The notes: generated by a model from the sequence alone, not told the origin. 38,010 bases of DNA from Spirochaetia bacterium (GCA_026002265.1 BOBG01000006.1:1-38010), one strand, 5' to 3'; shown: positions 1-7,813, counted from the first letter of the stretch. A program made the numbers and translations.

Positions 1-99
1 AAAAATGTGCCGGAGAAAAAACGCACAAAGGCCAAAGGCCGACTGCGTTTTTTCGTAGGTCAAGCCCCGAAAGGGCGATGCGTATAGCGTATGTTATGC
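1..99 (-). repeat. attC0, integron recombination site, cut by window edge
   Basis: Right part of an attC site of the array family. The core box GTTATGC at 93-99 ends the site on the side of the GyrI-like cassette. The inner arm starting GCCGGAGAAAAAACGC is only partly complementary to the opposite arm GCGTTTTTTCGTAGG. The left core box lies outside the window, so the array continues to the left. Confidence 0.85.
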
Positions 100-118
100 G
101 ACGTAGCCCCGTACCCCA

Positions 119-751
119 TTATTTATTTTTTACCGGTATTCTTAAAACTGTTTTCATTTTTTCAGGTTTTATTTCCCTAAAATCCGATAAATATATTTCA
201 TGATGCCATCTTTCCTTGTTTATATCATTCATTAAATTATTTTGCTCTATATATTTATCTATCAATTTTATTGTTTTTGGCTCATCATCAAACGGGCCAA
301 TATGCATACATTGAACACATAAACTTTCGTTTATTTTTATATATTTTGCTTTTTCCGTATCTATTTTTTTATTCTTTAATACTTCATCACAAGCCCATCC
401 AAATATTTTCTTATCAACAAATTCTGACAAACGTATTACTATGGTCCATATATATTTTAATTTATTTCCAATATCATTTTTATCATTAACCCACCAAAAA
501 CCCTCAAGAGGAGGCACAACATAATCAAAATATCCTTCTGGAATATCCTTTTTCTTTTTACTCATTTTTATTGTATATTGAATACTATATAAAACAGGAA
601 TTGCTTCATTAAATTCTCCATTTTTATCATTCGGGTTCCCTTTTCCATCAATAGCCACATAATTCATTTCTGGAACATTTATTATTCCGGGGGTGGTTTT
701 AGGAAAATATAATTCCTTGTTTTCTTTTTTATAATCTATTACATTAACCAT
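119..751 (-). CDS. GyrI-like small-molecule-binding domain protein (cassette 1)
   Basis: A 210-residue soluble protein resembling the stand-alone GyrI-like family (COG4832), related to the effector-binding domain of AraC/BmrR-type regulators. The supporting stretch is FNEAIPVLYSIQYTIKMS near residues 48-65, the usual segment after the first strand, followed by the aromatic segment PLEGFWW and a C-terminal HHEIYLSDFR. There is no DNA-binding domain. The family binds small molecules, and some members hydrolyse electrophiles; neither activity can be read from the sequence here. The start is supported by GAAGGAG seven bases upstream. It is the only gene of its cassette, followed by attC0, and is transcribed from a promoter at 786-814. 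Family assignment is fairly sure, function is not. Confidence 0.72.
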   Translation of the reverse strand: MVNVIDYKKENKELYFPKTTPGIINVPEMNYVAIDGKGNPNDKNGEFNEAIPVLYSIQYTIKMSKKKKDIPEGYFDYVVPPLEGFWWVNDKNDIGNKLKYIWTIVIRLSEFVDKKIFGWACDEVLKNKKIDTEKAKYIKINESLCVQCMHIGPFDDEPKTIKLIDKYIEQNNLMNDINKERWHHEIYLSDFREIKPEKMKTVLRIPVKNK

Positions 752-785
752 TGTTTTCTCCTTCAGTTTTTAATAATATATTCAT

Positions 786-814
786 AAAATATTTTTGTTA
801 TATAATATTTACAA
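786..814 (-). promoter_or_regulatory. Cassette 1 promoter
   Basis: Minus-strand TTGTAA, 17-base spacer, TATTTT. The predicted transcript starts near 779, leaving a short leader with a GAAGGAG ribosome binding site before the gene ending at 119. Confidence 0.5.
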
Positions 815-833
815 AAAGTTTAGGAGCTATGTC

Positions 834-1002
834 GCATAACGTGAAAGCTATACGACATTTTTGCAGTTGCGATAAGGGAAACCGCAGGTTTCCAGCAACC
901 GCAAAAATGTGCCTACGAAAAAACGCACAAAGGCCAAAGGCCGACTGCGTTTTTTCGTAGGTCAAGCCACTACTGCGGCGCAGCGCAAACCGTTTGTTAT
1001 AT
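834..1002 (-). repeat. attC1 integron recombination site
   Basis: Core boxes GCATAAC (834-840) and GTTATAT (996-1002). The inner arms GCCTACGAAAAAACGC and GCGTTTTTTCGTAGG pair well. The right L-box region (GCAAACCGTTTG) does not match the left one (GTGAAAGCTATACG), so this looks like a chimera of two attC subtypes. Confidence 0.88.
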
Positions 1003-1008
1003 GATGGT

Positions 1009-1935
1009 TCAAAATAGCGTAGTGGCTTCTCGCTTTATTTTTCTCAATCTTTCATTTGCTAATCCTATATATTTCTCCTCTATATCGTATCCAATATAAT
1101 TTCTTTTTGTTTTTATTGCGGAAACTGCCGTAGTCCCGCTTCCCATAAACGGATCTAAAACAATATCGCTTTCAAAAGAATATAATTGAATTAATCTATA
1201 GGGCAATTCTTCTGGAAAAGGCGCAGGATGTCCTATACGTCTTGCACTTTCTGCATTCATTGTCCAAACAGATTTTGTCCATTCCATAAACTGTTCTTTT
1301 GTGATAGAATCTTTTTTCATTTCCTTTTCATCTTTTGTTCGTTCCCGTTTGTATGAACCTTTTGAAAAAATGAGAATATATTCATGAACGTCACGCAAGG
1401 TTGGATTTCCAGCACTTTGCCAACTACCCCATGCTGTCGATGGGCTTGCGCTTGCCGCTTTATTCCAAATTATTTCTCCGCGCATATTAAACCCAATTTC
1501 AAGCATTATTTGCGAAATATAATCTGATAATGGGATATATGGCTTTCTTCCCAAATTTGCAACATTCACACAGGCACGTCCACCGTTAACAAGCACGCGA
1601 TAAGTTTCAGAAAACGCCTGTTTTAATAATTTGAGGTATTCCTTTAAAGATAAGTCCTCATCATATTCCTTTGAAACATTATAAGGCGGTGAAGTTATCA
1701 TTAAATGCAAAGAATTATCGGGAATTTCTTTCATATTCGTACAAGAACCAAGAATAATATTATTGATATATTTTCTGGGAAAAATATTTACATCAGTTGA
1801 AACATCATTCTTTTTTTCTAATTCCATGTATAATTTAGAATTATAGAATTTTGTAGAGTCATGATTTATTCTGCCACTTGTGCCAAAAACACTTGTGGCC
1901 GTTCCATGTTTTACAGTTGCTAATCTTTCTGCCAT
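1009..1935 (-). CDS. DNA methyltransferase, N4-cytosine/N6-adenine type (cassette 2)
   Basis: Modification half of a type II restriction-modification pair; it transfers a methyl group from S-adenosylmethionine to a base amino group. Motif IV TSPPYN lies near residue 86 and the SAM-binding motif I DPFMGSGTT near residue 262. Catalytic motif before SAM motif is the beta-class order. Between them is a segment around WNKAASASPSTAWGSW. TSPPY is used by both N4-C and N6-A enzymes, so the methylated base is not decided. The start is placed at the ATG at 1935, which sits inside the last codons of the endonuclease gene (overlap 1920-1935); an upstream ATG at 1947 is possible. The coupled pair forms one two-gene cassette. 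The enzyme would protect the genome from the partner nuclease. Confidence 0.88.
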   Translation of the reverse strand: MAERLATVKHGTATSVFGTSGRINHDSTKFYNSKLYMELEKKNDVSTDVNIFPRKYINNIILGSCTNMKEIPDNSLHLMITSPPYNVSKEYDEDLSLKEYLKLLKQAFSETYRVLVNGGRACVNVANLGRKPYIPLSDYISQIMLEIGFNMRGEIIWNKAASASPSTAWGSWQSAGNPTLRDVHEYILIFSKGSYKRERTKDEKEMKKDSITKEQFMEWTKSVWTMNAESARRIGHPAPFPEELPYRLIQLYSFESDIVLDPFMGSGTTAVSAIKTKRNYIGYDIEEKYIGLANERLRKIKREATTLF

Positions 1936-2552
1936 AAGTCTACCCACCTCTCAAAAGGATTAAATTGTATTGTTTCTTTTTTCCAGCTAATCGGTATCGA
2001 CAGGGTGGAAGAATTTGCAATGAGCAGCCTCATTGCATCCCCGCTCATTTCAACACCACGTGGATTAGTGCCTTGTTTCGGCAATTTTATATATTTTTCT
2101 CTCCCCATCATATTTAATGCTTCGATTTGAGTTTCTTTAGAAATGTAATAAAGACCTCCGCCATTATTCCAATCTATTTGAACAAGAAGCATATCACAGC
2201 TGGGGGTATACGTTTTACTAAATTCTAACGCTTTTTGCGGATCAACCGTCCAAATTAGTTTTATACCAGCAGGAGTTTTGCCAGTGAATGTTTTTACAGA
2301 AATCGGATTACCAAATAATTTTACATCAACTTCTGCTTCAGTTACTGGTAGCTCAGTTTCAATATTCTCTTCACCAAATTTGTAAATCGGCAATGCACTG
2401 ATAATTTTCTCTCTGACCGAGCCTACTTCCATTCCAATTTTACCAGCTCTTGAACTTTCTAATTCTGCTAAGTGAAAAAGCTGAGGCAATTTCACTTTTA
2501 TTTTGGAAACCAACATCTTATCATCAAATAGTTGGCGAATTTCATTACTCAT
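1920..2552 (-). CDS. Type II restriction endonuclease, ThaI-like (cassette 2)
   Basis: A 210-residue protein directly upstream of and overlapping the methyltransferase gene. The segment ELESSRAGKIGMEVGSVREK (about residues 30-49) and the following core resemble, from memory, ThaI-family endonucleases (ThaI cuts CGCG). A PD-(D/E)xK-like core is visible: EAEVDV about residue 72, then SVKTF about 14 residues on, giving acidic residues and the lysine of the nuclease centre. The start ATG has no ribosome binding site but lies 6 bases after a -10-like TACACT, so the message may be leaderless. Restriction role is supported by motif plus context; specificity is only a guess. Confidence 0.7.
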   Translation of the reverse strand: MSNEIRQLFDDKMLVSKIKVKLPQLFHLAELESSRAGKIGMEVGSVREKIISALPIYKFGEENIETELPVTEAEVDVKLFGNPISVKTFTGKTPAGIKLIWTVDPQKALEFSKTYTPSCDMLLVQIDWNNGGGLYYISKETQIEALNMMGREKYIKLPKQGTNPRGVEMSGDAMRLLIANSSTLSIPISWKKETIQFNPFERWVDLWQKD

Positions 2553-2558
2553 GCAGTC

Positions 2559-2587
2559 AGTGTATAGTACAATTTTATTTTTGGCAA
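2559..2587 (-). promoter_or_regulatory. Cassette 2 (R-M) promoter, leaderless configuration
   Basis: Minus-strand TTGCCA, 17-base spacer, TACACT. Only six bases separate the -10 from the endonuclease ATG at 2552, so the transcript should begin at or next to the start codon. No Shine-Dalgarno sequence is present. Confidence 0.45.
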
Positions 2588-2619
2588 GTCCTATTCAAAA
2601 AATTTTATTTTGAACTGTC

Positions 2620-2788
2620 ATATAACGTGAAAGCTATACGACGTTTTTGCAGTTGCGATAAAGGAAACCGTAGGTTTCCAGCAACCGCAAAAATGTGCCG
2701 GAGAAAAAACGCACAAAGGCCAAAGGCCGACTGCGTTTTTTCGTAGACCAAGCCGCTACTGCGGCGCAGCGTATAGCCTATGTTAGGC
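2620..2788 (-). repeat. attC2 integron recombination site
   Basis: Core boxes ATATAAC (2620-2626) and GTTAGGC (2782-2788). Left L box GCTATACG; right side CGTATAGC pairs with it. The inner arm begins GCCGGAG on the left but ends CGTAGACC on the right, a mismatch that marks a chimeric site. Confidence 0.88.
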
Positions 2789-2820
2789 GAAGTTTGAACC
2801 GCTTTATATGATTTTATTTT

Positions 2821-3120
2821 CTATGCGGTTACTCTTTCTAATGTGTGTATGTTTTTTAATTGCTTTTCCAGCAATTCTTTTTCAACCCTTATTTCATATT
2901 CATTTTGAATACCAACCCAAAATTCAACACTATTACCAAAATATTTTGATAATCTCAAGGCGGTATCTATGGTTATTTTTCTTTTGCCTTTTAGTATTTC
3001 AGATATTCTTGTTGCAGAAATATTAATTTCTTTAGACAACCTATAGGCAGTGATTCCAAGAGGTTTAAGAAAATCTTCCTCTAATATTTCCCCAGGTAAT
3101 ATTGGTTTTATCTTATTCAT
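2821..3120 (-). CDS. higA: HigA-type antitoxin, XRE helix-turn-helix (cassette 3)
   Basis: A 99-residue protein with the HigA N-terminus (KPILPGEILEEDFLKPLGIT) and a helix-turn-helix around SKEINISATRISEILKGKRK (about residues 29-48), then ALRLSKYFGNSVEFWVGIQN, the standard end of the domain. The family binds and neutralises the HigB ribonuclease and represses its own operon. The gene follows higB with an 11-base gap, the toxin-first order typical of higBA and reverse to most toxin-antitoxin pairs. Together the two genes make a self-contained cassette, a type known to stabilise large integron arrays. Confidence 0.92.
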   Translation of the reverse strand: MNKIKPILPGEILEEDFLKPLGITAYRLSKEINISATRISEILKGKRKITIDTALRLSKYFGNSVEFWVGIQNEYEIRVEKELLEKQLKNIHTLERVTA

Positions 3121-3131
3121 GCTTATACTCC

Positions 3132-3413
3132 TTAATGATAGTCAACAATTTCTACTTCAAAGGCATTGCTGTTCTCAAACTTGAAACAAATACGCCATTG
3201 GTCATTAATCCTTATAGAATATTGTCCTTTCCTATCTCCTTCCAATTCCTCAAAATTATTTCCCGGGGGAATTTTTAAATCCCCAAGATTTATTGAGTTA
3301 TGTATTATTGATAATTTCCTTAATGCAGTTCTTTGTATGTTTTGAGGTAATTTCTTAGAAAATTGCCTATTCCATACCTTTTCAGTCTCTGCATCCTTAA
3401 AAGAACTTATCAT
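3132..3413 (-). CDS. higB: HigB/RelE-family toxin (cassette 3)
   Basis: A 93-residue HigB-family mRNA interferase, expected to cut ribosome-bound mRNA when not bound by HigA. The family pattern is clear: MISSFKDAETEKVW at the N-terminus, LRKLSIIHN in the middle, PPGNNFEELEGDRKGQYSIR and INDQWRICFKF towards the end, the last carrying the basic and aromatic residues of the active face. First gene of a two-gene operon with higA. The start codon at 3413 has no ribosome binding site and lies 5 bases after a -10-like TCATAT, which suggests a leaderless message. Length is normal for the family. Confidence 0.92.
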   Translation of the reverse strand: MISSFKDAETEKVWNRQFSKKLPQNIQRTALRKLSIIHNSINLGDLKIPPGNNFEELEGDRKGQYSIRINDQWRICFKFENSNAFEVEIVDYH

Positions 3414-3418
3414 ATACT

Positions 3419-3447
3419 ATATGATAACACATGCCGTTATTATTCAA
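3419..3447 (-). promoter_or_regulatory. higBA cassette promoter (tentative)
   Basis: Minus-strand TTGAAT, 17-base spacer, TCATAT, five bases before the higB ATG. The -10 is weak; HigA probably represses here, but no clear palindromic operator was identified. Confidence 0.3.
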
Positions 3448-3475
3448 TTTTTACAAAAATTTCGGTTCAAATTTC

Positions 3476-3644
3476 GCATAATGTGAAAGCTATACGACGT
3501 TTTTGCGGTTGCGATAAAAGAAACCGCAGGTTTCCAGCAACCGCTGGAATGTGCCGGAGAAAAACCCCAGTCGGCCTACGGCCTTTGTGGGGTTTTTCTC
3601 CGGCCAAGCCGCTACTGCGGCGCAGCGTATAGCGTATGTTATAC
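3476..3644 (-). repeat. attC3 integron recombination site
   Basis: Core boxes GCATAAT (3476-3482, last base departs from consensus) and GTTATAC (3638-3644). The inner arms are GCCGGAGAAAAACCCC and GGGGTTTTTCTCCGGC: both arms differ from the usual AACGC/GCGTT version yet still pair, a compensatory change. Confidence 0.88.
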
Positions 3645-3663
3645 GACGTGGGGGCGTACCCCA

Positions 3664-4680
3664 TTATTTCTCCCAATATCTTTTGTTCAAATATTCAATT
3701 AAACCACCATATTCTTTATTATCCAATGTTTTTAATAAATTTATTGGGTCAATAATTTTATATTTTTCTGTATGCTTTAAACAATCAATCCAAATATCTT
3801 CCATGCTTTTTCTACTTGGTTTGTATATTTTTTCCAATAATTTTACATTCATACTGGGAATAATATAGATATGTATATAGTCAGCGGCTTTAATAGTTTC
3901 ACTGTCACTATGTTTTATCATTTGCTCTGCCCATAAGGTTTGGCGCATAAGCTGATAAAATGGTTCAAAAAAATACACGGAATTGCGATAATCTGTTAAA
4001 TCTTTAAGATACAATGAGTTATTTATTAAATCGCTATACCTCTTTAAACGCTCTTTACCTTTACCTTCTACTCCCTTTACTTCACCCTTCCTGTCTTCAA
4101 CAGATTTATCCTGATTGTCATAATATTCAGTATATTTCCATTCAATCGGGATAATATATTTTTTCCCGTTATCATGTTTGCCGTATATTAATGCATCAAC
4201 AGAAGTGCAATTACTGCCACGGGTTGTTTGTAACTCGTGCAAATAATCTTTATCAGTGACGGACTCAAATTGTATATACCCAGGTAAATACTTATCTGTT
4301 GGAATAGGAAATATCTCTTTTATTCCTGGGCAGAATAGCTTCGCAATAGATAAAACCGTTTTTTCATCATGGCGTATTGGGAACAAATGATTAATGCAAC
4401 ACACTTGCGAAGATAATGTATGTCCTGTTGGTTTATAACGCGGTTCTGATGCACGGGGAGTATGCCAAAAAGAAATATCGTTCTTCACAAAATATTCAAG
4501 AACATCATTGCGAATAGGTTCATAAATATTATTGATACCATCAAGGATTATTTCATCTTTTGGATAATCCCTACCTTTATATTTGATTATTCGGCCAGAC
4601 TTTGCCCTGCCAAATAAATCTGTATTATGAATCAACTCAATAGATTTAAGCCTTTCATGTTCGCGATAATCCATTTTCAT
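3664..4680 (-). CDS. Putative restriction endonuclease, PGN_0703-like (cassette 4)
   Basis: A 338-residue protein resembling the PGN_0703 family of putative restriction endonucleases. Evidence is the segment GHTLSSQVCCINHLFPIRHD near residues 88-107 and a PD-(D/E)xK-like centre: SVDALIYG (about residue 161) followed by IIPIEWKYTE (about 176), which supplies the Asp, Glu and Lys of the nuclease fold. There is no adjacent methyltransferase in the cassette. A strong ribosome binding site (TTGGAGG) and promoter (4702-4730) precede it. The biological role, defence or other DNA metabolism, cannot be read from sequence. Confidence 0.66.
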   Translation of the reverse strand: MKMDYREHERLKSIELIHNTDLFGRAKSGRIIKYKGRDYPKDEIILDGINNIYEPIRNDVLEYFVKNDISFWHTPRASEPRYKPTGHTLSSQVCCINHLFPIRHDEKTVLSIAKLFCPGIKEIFPIPTDKYLPGYIQFESVTDKDYLHELQTTRGSNCTSVDALIYGKHDNGKKYIIPIEWKYTEYYDNQDKSVEDRKGEVKGVEGKGKERLKRYSDLINNSLYLKDLTDYRNSVYFFEPFYQLMRQTLWAEQMIKHSDSETIKAADYIHIYIIPSMNVKLLEKIYKPSRKSMEDIWIDCLKHTEKYKIIDPINLLKTLDNKEYGGLIEYLNKRYWEK

Positions 4681-4701
4681 ATTCTTGCCTCCAATTAAGT
4701 A

Positions 4702-4730
4702 AGTATATCCATATATTTTATTTTTGTCAA
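4702..4730 (-). promoter_or_regulatory. Cassette 4 promoter
   Basis: Minus-strand TTGACA, 17-base spacer, TATACT: five of six matches in the -10 and a perfect -35. It sits about 30 bases inside the 5' boundary of the cassette. Confidence 0.75.
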
Positions 4731-4757
4731 TATATTTCCAACCATTTTAGCCTCCAT

Positions 4758-4778
4758 GTCGTATAGCGTGTGTTATAC
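4758..4778 (-). repeat. attC4, collapsed attC remnant (21 bp)
   Basis: Only the two ends of an attC remain: GTCGTATA from the left end fused to GCGTGTGTTATAC from the right end. In intact sites CGTATA occurs both at the left core and in the right L box, so a deletion between these two copies removes the fold and produces exactly this junction. Cassettes 4 and 5 therefore probably move as one unit now. Confidence 0.75.
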
Positions 4779-4848
4779 GAAGTTGGGCCGTACTCTGTTT
4801 TTTATTTTCTATTTTTTTAACTATATTTTATTATTATGGTGAACTAAT

Positions 4849-5109
4849 GCGGCGGCCAATGCCGCCGGGTGCTGCCTCTAGCGGCACCTATACAATAAAG
4901 GCTTTAGTTATTATTTTCTTAATTCTTCCTCATATTTACATTCTGAAACAAACTGCGACGGCCAAGTCGCCGGGTGCTGCCTCTAGCGACACCTATACAA
5001 TAAAGGCTTTAGTTATTATTTTCTTAATTCTTCCTCATATTTACATTCTGAAACAAACTGCGACGGCCAAGTCGCCGGGTGCTGCCTCTAGCGACACCTA
5101 TACAATAAA
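4849..5109. repeat. ORF-less cassette 5 with 105-bp tandem repeat
   Basis: The cassette between attC4 and attC5 (about 4779-5163) has no plausible minus-strand gene. Most of it is a 105-bp direct repeat present twice plus a third partial copy (starts near 4849, 4955 and 5060). Each unit begins with a GC-rich segment with hairpin potential (first copy CGGCGGC-CAAT-GCCGCCG) followed by GGTGCTGCCTCTAGCG, then an AT-rich stretch. A plus-strand frame stays open across it because 105 is a multiple of 3, but it has no ribosome binding site and runs into the attC; not called as a gene. Confidence 0.7.
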
Positions 5110-5163
5110 TTTTTATCCAATGAATTTCTTTTTATATTCTTCAAAAATCTTAGGCCCAATTTC

Positions 5164-5335
5164 GTATAACGTGAAAGCTATACGACGGTTTTTGCGGTTG
5201 CGATAAGGGAAACCGAAGGTTTCCAGCAACTGCAAAAATGTGCCTCCATAAAACCCCACAAAGGCCGCAGGCCGACTGGGGTTTTATGGAGGCCGAGCCG
5301 CCTACTGGCGGCGAAGCGTACAGCGTATGTTAGGC
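5164..5335 (-). repeat. attC5 integron recombination site
   Basis: Core boxes GTATAAC (5164-5170) and GTTAGGC (5329-5335). Inner arms GCCTCCATAAAACCCC and GGGGTTTTATGGAGGC pair perfectly though they differ from most other sites at many positions, direct evidence that the fold is kept. Confidence 0.9.
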
Positions 5336-5351
5336 GCAGTAATTTTTTGCT

Positions 5352-6140
5352 TTATTCATATTGTTTCATCTGATCAAAACGTTCTTTTCCCCAATACAGA
5401 AGAACAAATTTTGTTATATCTTCAGCAGATAAACCTATATTACAACGACCAGGATTTGTAAAGTTATTTGTATTTATATTACATAAATTATAATTACATT
5501 CCTGACAATTCTCTATTCCTTTCTTTAGAACACATTTTACAACCTCACAATCAGAATGACATCCTTTATATATATATTTTGAAAAATCACTTTGATTTTT
5601 TATATCACCATTATGGTAACATTTCCAATCTCCTTCTTGAAATTCAAACCATCCTTGTTTTCCATCTTTATTATTTGCAACATATAAAAGACATAAATCA
5701 CAACGGTTTCCGCATTTGCCCAATTTTTCTTTATCCAAGCGTTCTTTTTTTCTATTTGATTTTTTCTTCATTTCTATTAAACCAATAATATCATCAACAT
5801 ATCTATCATCCACAACATCTATAAACATCTACTTGCCATCGTGATATGTTTTATTATTCTTATAATAATCGTTAATATATTTTGAAAAATTATTATATCC
5901 ATTTTCAAATTTTATACGTTCCTCCTTTCCAAAAATTATTAATACAGTAAACATTCCATCTTTTATATAAAATGTTACAAGCGTTTTTCCACTTCGACGG
6001 AATTTTAGCTCATTGTTTCCGTCAAAAATTTCGTCCATAATATAATTTACACGTATTTTCCCTATTATTTTTATAAATACATCAACAGATTTTCCTAAAA
6101 CAGTTGATAGTTCCTCAAAACTTTTAAGTATGGTTTCCAT
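5352..6140 (-). pseudogene. DUF3788-DUF3795 fusion interrupted by an in-frame TAG (cassette 6)
   Basis: Two open frames lie end to end in the same reading frame. The first part (5829-6140) is DUF3788-like (FRRSGKTLVTFYIKDG, then FTVLIIFGKEER). It stops at TAG (5829-5831) after HDGK, where the family usually has Trp, and the next frame resumes with FIDVVDDRYVDDII, the normal DUF3788 ending. The rest is cysteine-rich and DUF3795-like (CGNRCDLC, then C-x3-C and C-x2-C pairs near ENCQECNYNLC), a probable metal-binding module. TGG to TAG is one base change, so this is most simply a recently broken gene; the downstream ATG right after the stop could restart translation. The promoter and ribosome binding site of the first part are intact. 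Confidence 0.75.
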
Positions 6141-6159
6141 TTATTTCTCCTTTTATTAT

Positions 6160-6188
6160 ATTTTATAGAGTTTATCTTATATTGTCAA
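6160..6188 (-). promoter_or_regulatory. Cassette 6 promoter
   Basis: Minus-strand TTGACA, 17-base spacer, TAAAAT, followed by AAAAGGAG before the ATG at 6140. Confidence 0.75.
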
Positions 6189-6220
6189 CAAATTTTCCAC
6201 AAAATTCAAAAAATTATTGC

Positions 6221-6393
6221 GCATAACGTGAAAGCTATACGACGTTTTTGCGGTTGCGATAAAGGAAACCGTAGATTTCCAGCAACCGCAAAAATGTGTC
6301 GGAGAAAAAACGCACAAAGGGCGTAAGCCTGACTGCGTTTTTTCTCCGACCAAGCCCGCTACTGCGGGCGCAGCATATACAGTCCTGTTATGC
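6221..6393 (-). repeat. attC6 integron recombination site
   Basis: Core boxes GCATAAC (6221-6227) and GTTATGC (6387-6393). The left L box is GCTATACG but the right one is CATATACAG, which would pair with the attC13-type left arm: a chimeric site. Confidence 0.88.
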
Positions 6394-6418
6394 GAAGTGG
6401 GGGGTGTACACCATTATT

Positions 6419-6829
6419 TTATTTATTTTTTACTCTTGTTCCCAATATTATTAATCCAGTATATATAATTATTGTAATACCATCGATCAAACTACTAATA
6501 AATGCTGTGGGATCTTTTAATAATGTACTGCCAATAATAACAAAAAATCTAAATATCATGATTGCTGAAATAACATAAGCGGTAAATTTCACTTTTGATA
6601 AATCTTTATAAAATGCCATAATAAGAAATGCTATACCAAATATTAAATTTTCAGATGTAATAATGTGCCATAAATACAAAAATGTAATATTTAAATTCAA
6701 ATCCTGACTAGTTCTTTCTAATAATGGTAAAATAGATGTTATTCCATTCCAAGCATGTGTAAATGAAAAAAGGACTCCCAAAATTCCAGCAATTAAATAA
6801 AAATAATTTTTTATTATTTTATTCATCAT
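6419..6829 (-). CDS. Small four-helix membrane protein (cassette 7)
   Basis: A protein of about 136 residues with four predicted transmembrane segments: FYLIAGILGVLFSFTHAW, LYLWHIITSENLIFGIAFLI, FTAYVISAIMIFRFFVIIG, and IDGITIIIYTGLIILG, with a basic tail. No family was recognised. The start is put at the ATG at 6829, five bases after GGAGG; an ATG three bases later is equally good, while more upstream ATGs lack a ribosome binding site. Single gene in its cassette, with its own promoter at 6877-6905. Confidence 0.7.
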   Translation of the reverse strand: MMNKIIKNYFYLIAGILGVLFSFTHAWNGITSILPLLERTSQDLNLNITFLYLWHIITSENLIFGIAFLIMAFYKDLSKVKFTAYVISAIMIFRFFVIIGSTLLKDPTAFISSLIDGITIIIYTGLIILGTRVKNK

Positions 6830-6876
6830 ATTTTCCTCCATAATATTTCCCAAACTATTTTTGGAGTATTGTTTTA

Positions 6877-6905
6877 ACTATAGCAGATACTTATTCTTTA
6901 TGCAA
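6877..6905 (-). promoter_or_regulatory. Cassette 7 promoter
   Basis: Minus-strand TTGCAT, 17-base spacer, TATAGT. Confidence 0.7.
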
Positions 6906-6948
6906 GCTTCTATTAAAACATTTTCAAAAAATTTTAGCCCCCCATTTC

Positions 6949-7120
6949 GCATAACGTGAAAGGTTTGCGACGTTTTGGCCGCCCGAATAAGGGCTTGCGC
7001 AGCAAGACCAGGACGGGCAAAATGTGGGTGGAGTGAGCCGTGGGAAGGAGCCTAGCGACTGACCTAGGCGAACGGAACCCGGAGGGGCTTTAGCCCCGAA
7101 CCGCAAACCGTATGTTAGGC
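6949..7120 (-). repeat. attC7, divergent attC subfamily
   Basis: Core boxes GCATAAC (6949-6955) and GTTAGGC (7114-7120) as in other sites, but the interior is different: L boxes GGTTTGCG and CGCAAACC pair with each other, and the loop arms are built around GCCCGAATAAGGGCTTGCG and AGGAGCCTAGCGACTGACC. attC9 belongs to the same subfamily. Confidence 0.85.
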
Positions 7121-7145
7121 GAAGTGCCCGTTGCCTTTATTAAAC

Positions 7146-7727
7146 TTATTTTTCTTTATATATTTTATTGAATTCCTCCACAAATAATCCATAATGAATT
7201 TCATTCCAGTATTTTCCATTATGAAATGTTGTTCCCCTAATTATCCCCTCTTTTATACATCCCAGCTTTTTTAACATTGTTTCAGATGCTACATTTCCTT
7301 CTAATACGAAACTTTGAAATTTATGTAACCTTCTTTCATTGAATGCATAATCTAAAAGAATTTTCATTGCTGCTGTTCCAAATCCTTTTCCCCTACAATC
7401 CCTATTTATTTGCATTCCGATTCCAAATGTTCCATTTCTTTCATCAATTCCATGTAAATTCATGCTATCAACATTTTCTCCTTCTAACGTTTCTATTGTC
7501 AATCTTATTCTGCCATTTTTATCAAATCCGTCTCCAACCCAATTTGTCCAATATTTTTCTGCTGTTTTTTCATCAAAGGGCAATTCAATCTCGCTGTCAA
7601 GTAAAAACCTTGCTTCATTATCAAATAGATTATAATAATGCTCTTCCCAATCTTCAACCCTTATTGGTCTGAGCCTTATTTGGTCATTTTGCCAAAAATA
7701 TTTGGAATAATTTATTTCTTTCATCAT
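7146..7727 (-). CDS. GNAT acetyltransferase, RimJ/RimL type (cassette 8)
   Basis: A protein of about 193 residues that should transfer an acetyl group from acetyl-CoA to an amine. It has the RimJ/RimL-type opening IRLRPIRVEDWEEHYYN, the acetyl-CoA pyrophosphate loop in RDCRGKGFGTAAMKILLDYA (Q/RxxGxG/A type) and the C-terminal pattern NVASETMLKKLGCIKEGIIR ending in a YGLF strand. The substrate is unknown. The start ATG at 7727 is chosen because GAGGAG lies just upstream and the promoter -10 (7745-7750) excludes the more upstream ATG at 7757. Confidence 0.88.
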   Translation of the reverse strand: MMKEINYSKYFWQNDQIRLRPIRVEDWEEHYYNLFDNEARFLLDSEIELPFDEKTAEKYWTNWVGDGFDKNGRIRLTIETLEGENVDSMNLHGIDERNGTFGIGMQINRDCRGKGFGTAAMKILLDYAFNERRLHKFQSFVLEGNVASETMLKKLGCIKEGIIRGTTFHNGKYWNEIHYGLFVEEFNKIYKEK

Positions 7728-7744
7728 TTTCTCCTCATTCATTA

Positions 7745-7773
7745 ATAATATTGTCACTTTAGTATCTTATCAA
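7745..7773 (-). promoter_or_regulatory. Cassette 8 promoter
   Basis: Minus-strand TTGATA, 17-base spacer, TATTAT. It overlaps the most upstream ATG of the frame and so supports the internal start at 7727. Confidence 0.65.
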
Positions 7774-7813
7774 TACTTTTTTTATATTTTACAAAAAATT
7801 CAACGGGCATTTC

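Noticed and set aside
4847..5206. Plus-strand 119-residue protein in cassette 5
   Set aside because: It has no ribosome binding site, is made of the 105-bp repeat, and runs into attC5; all recognised cassette genes are on the other strand.
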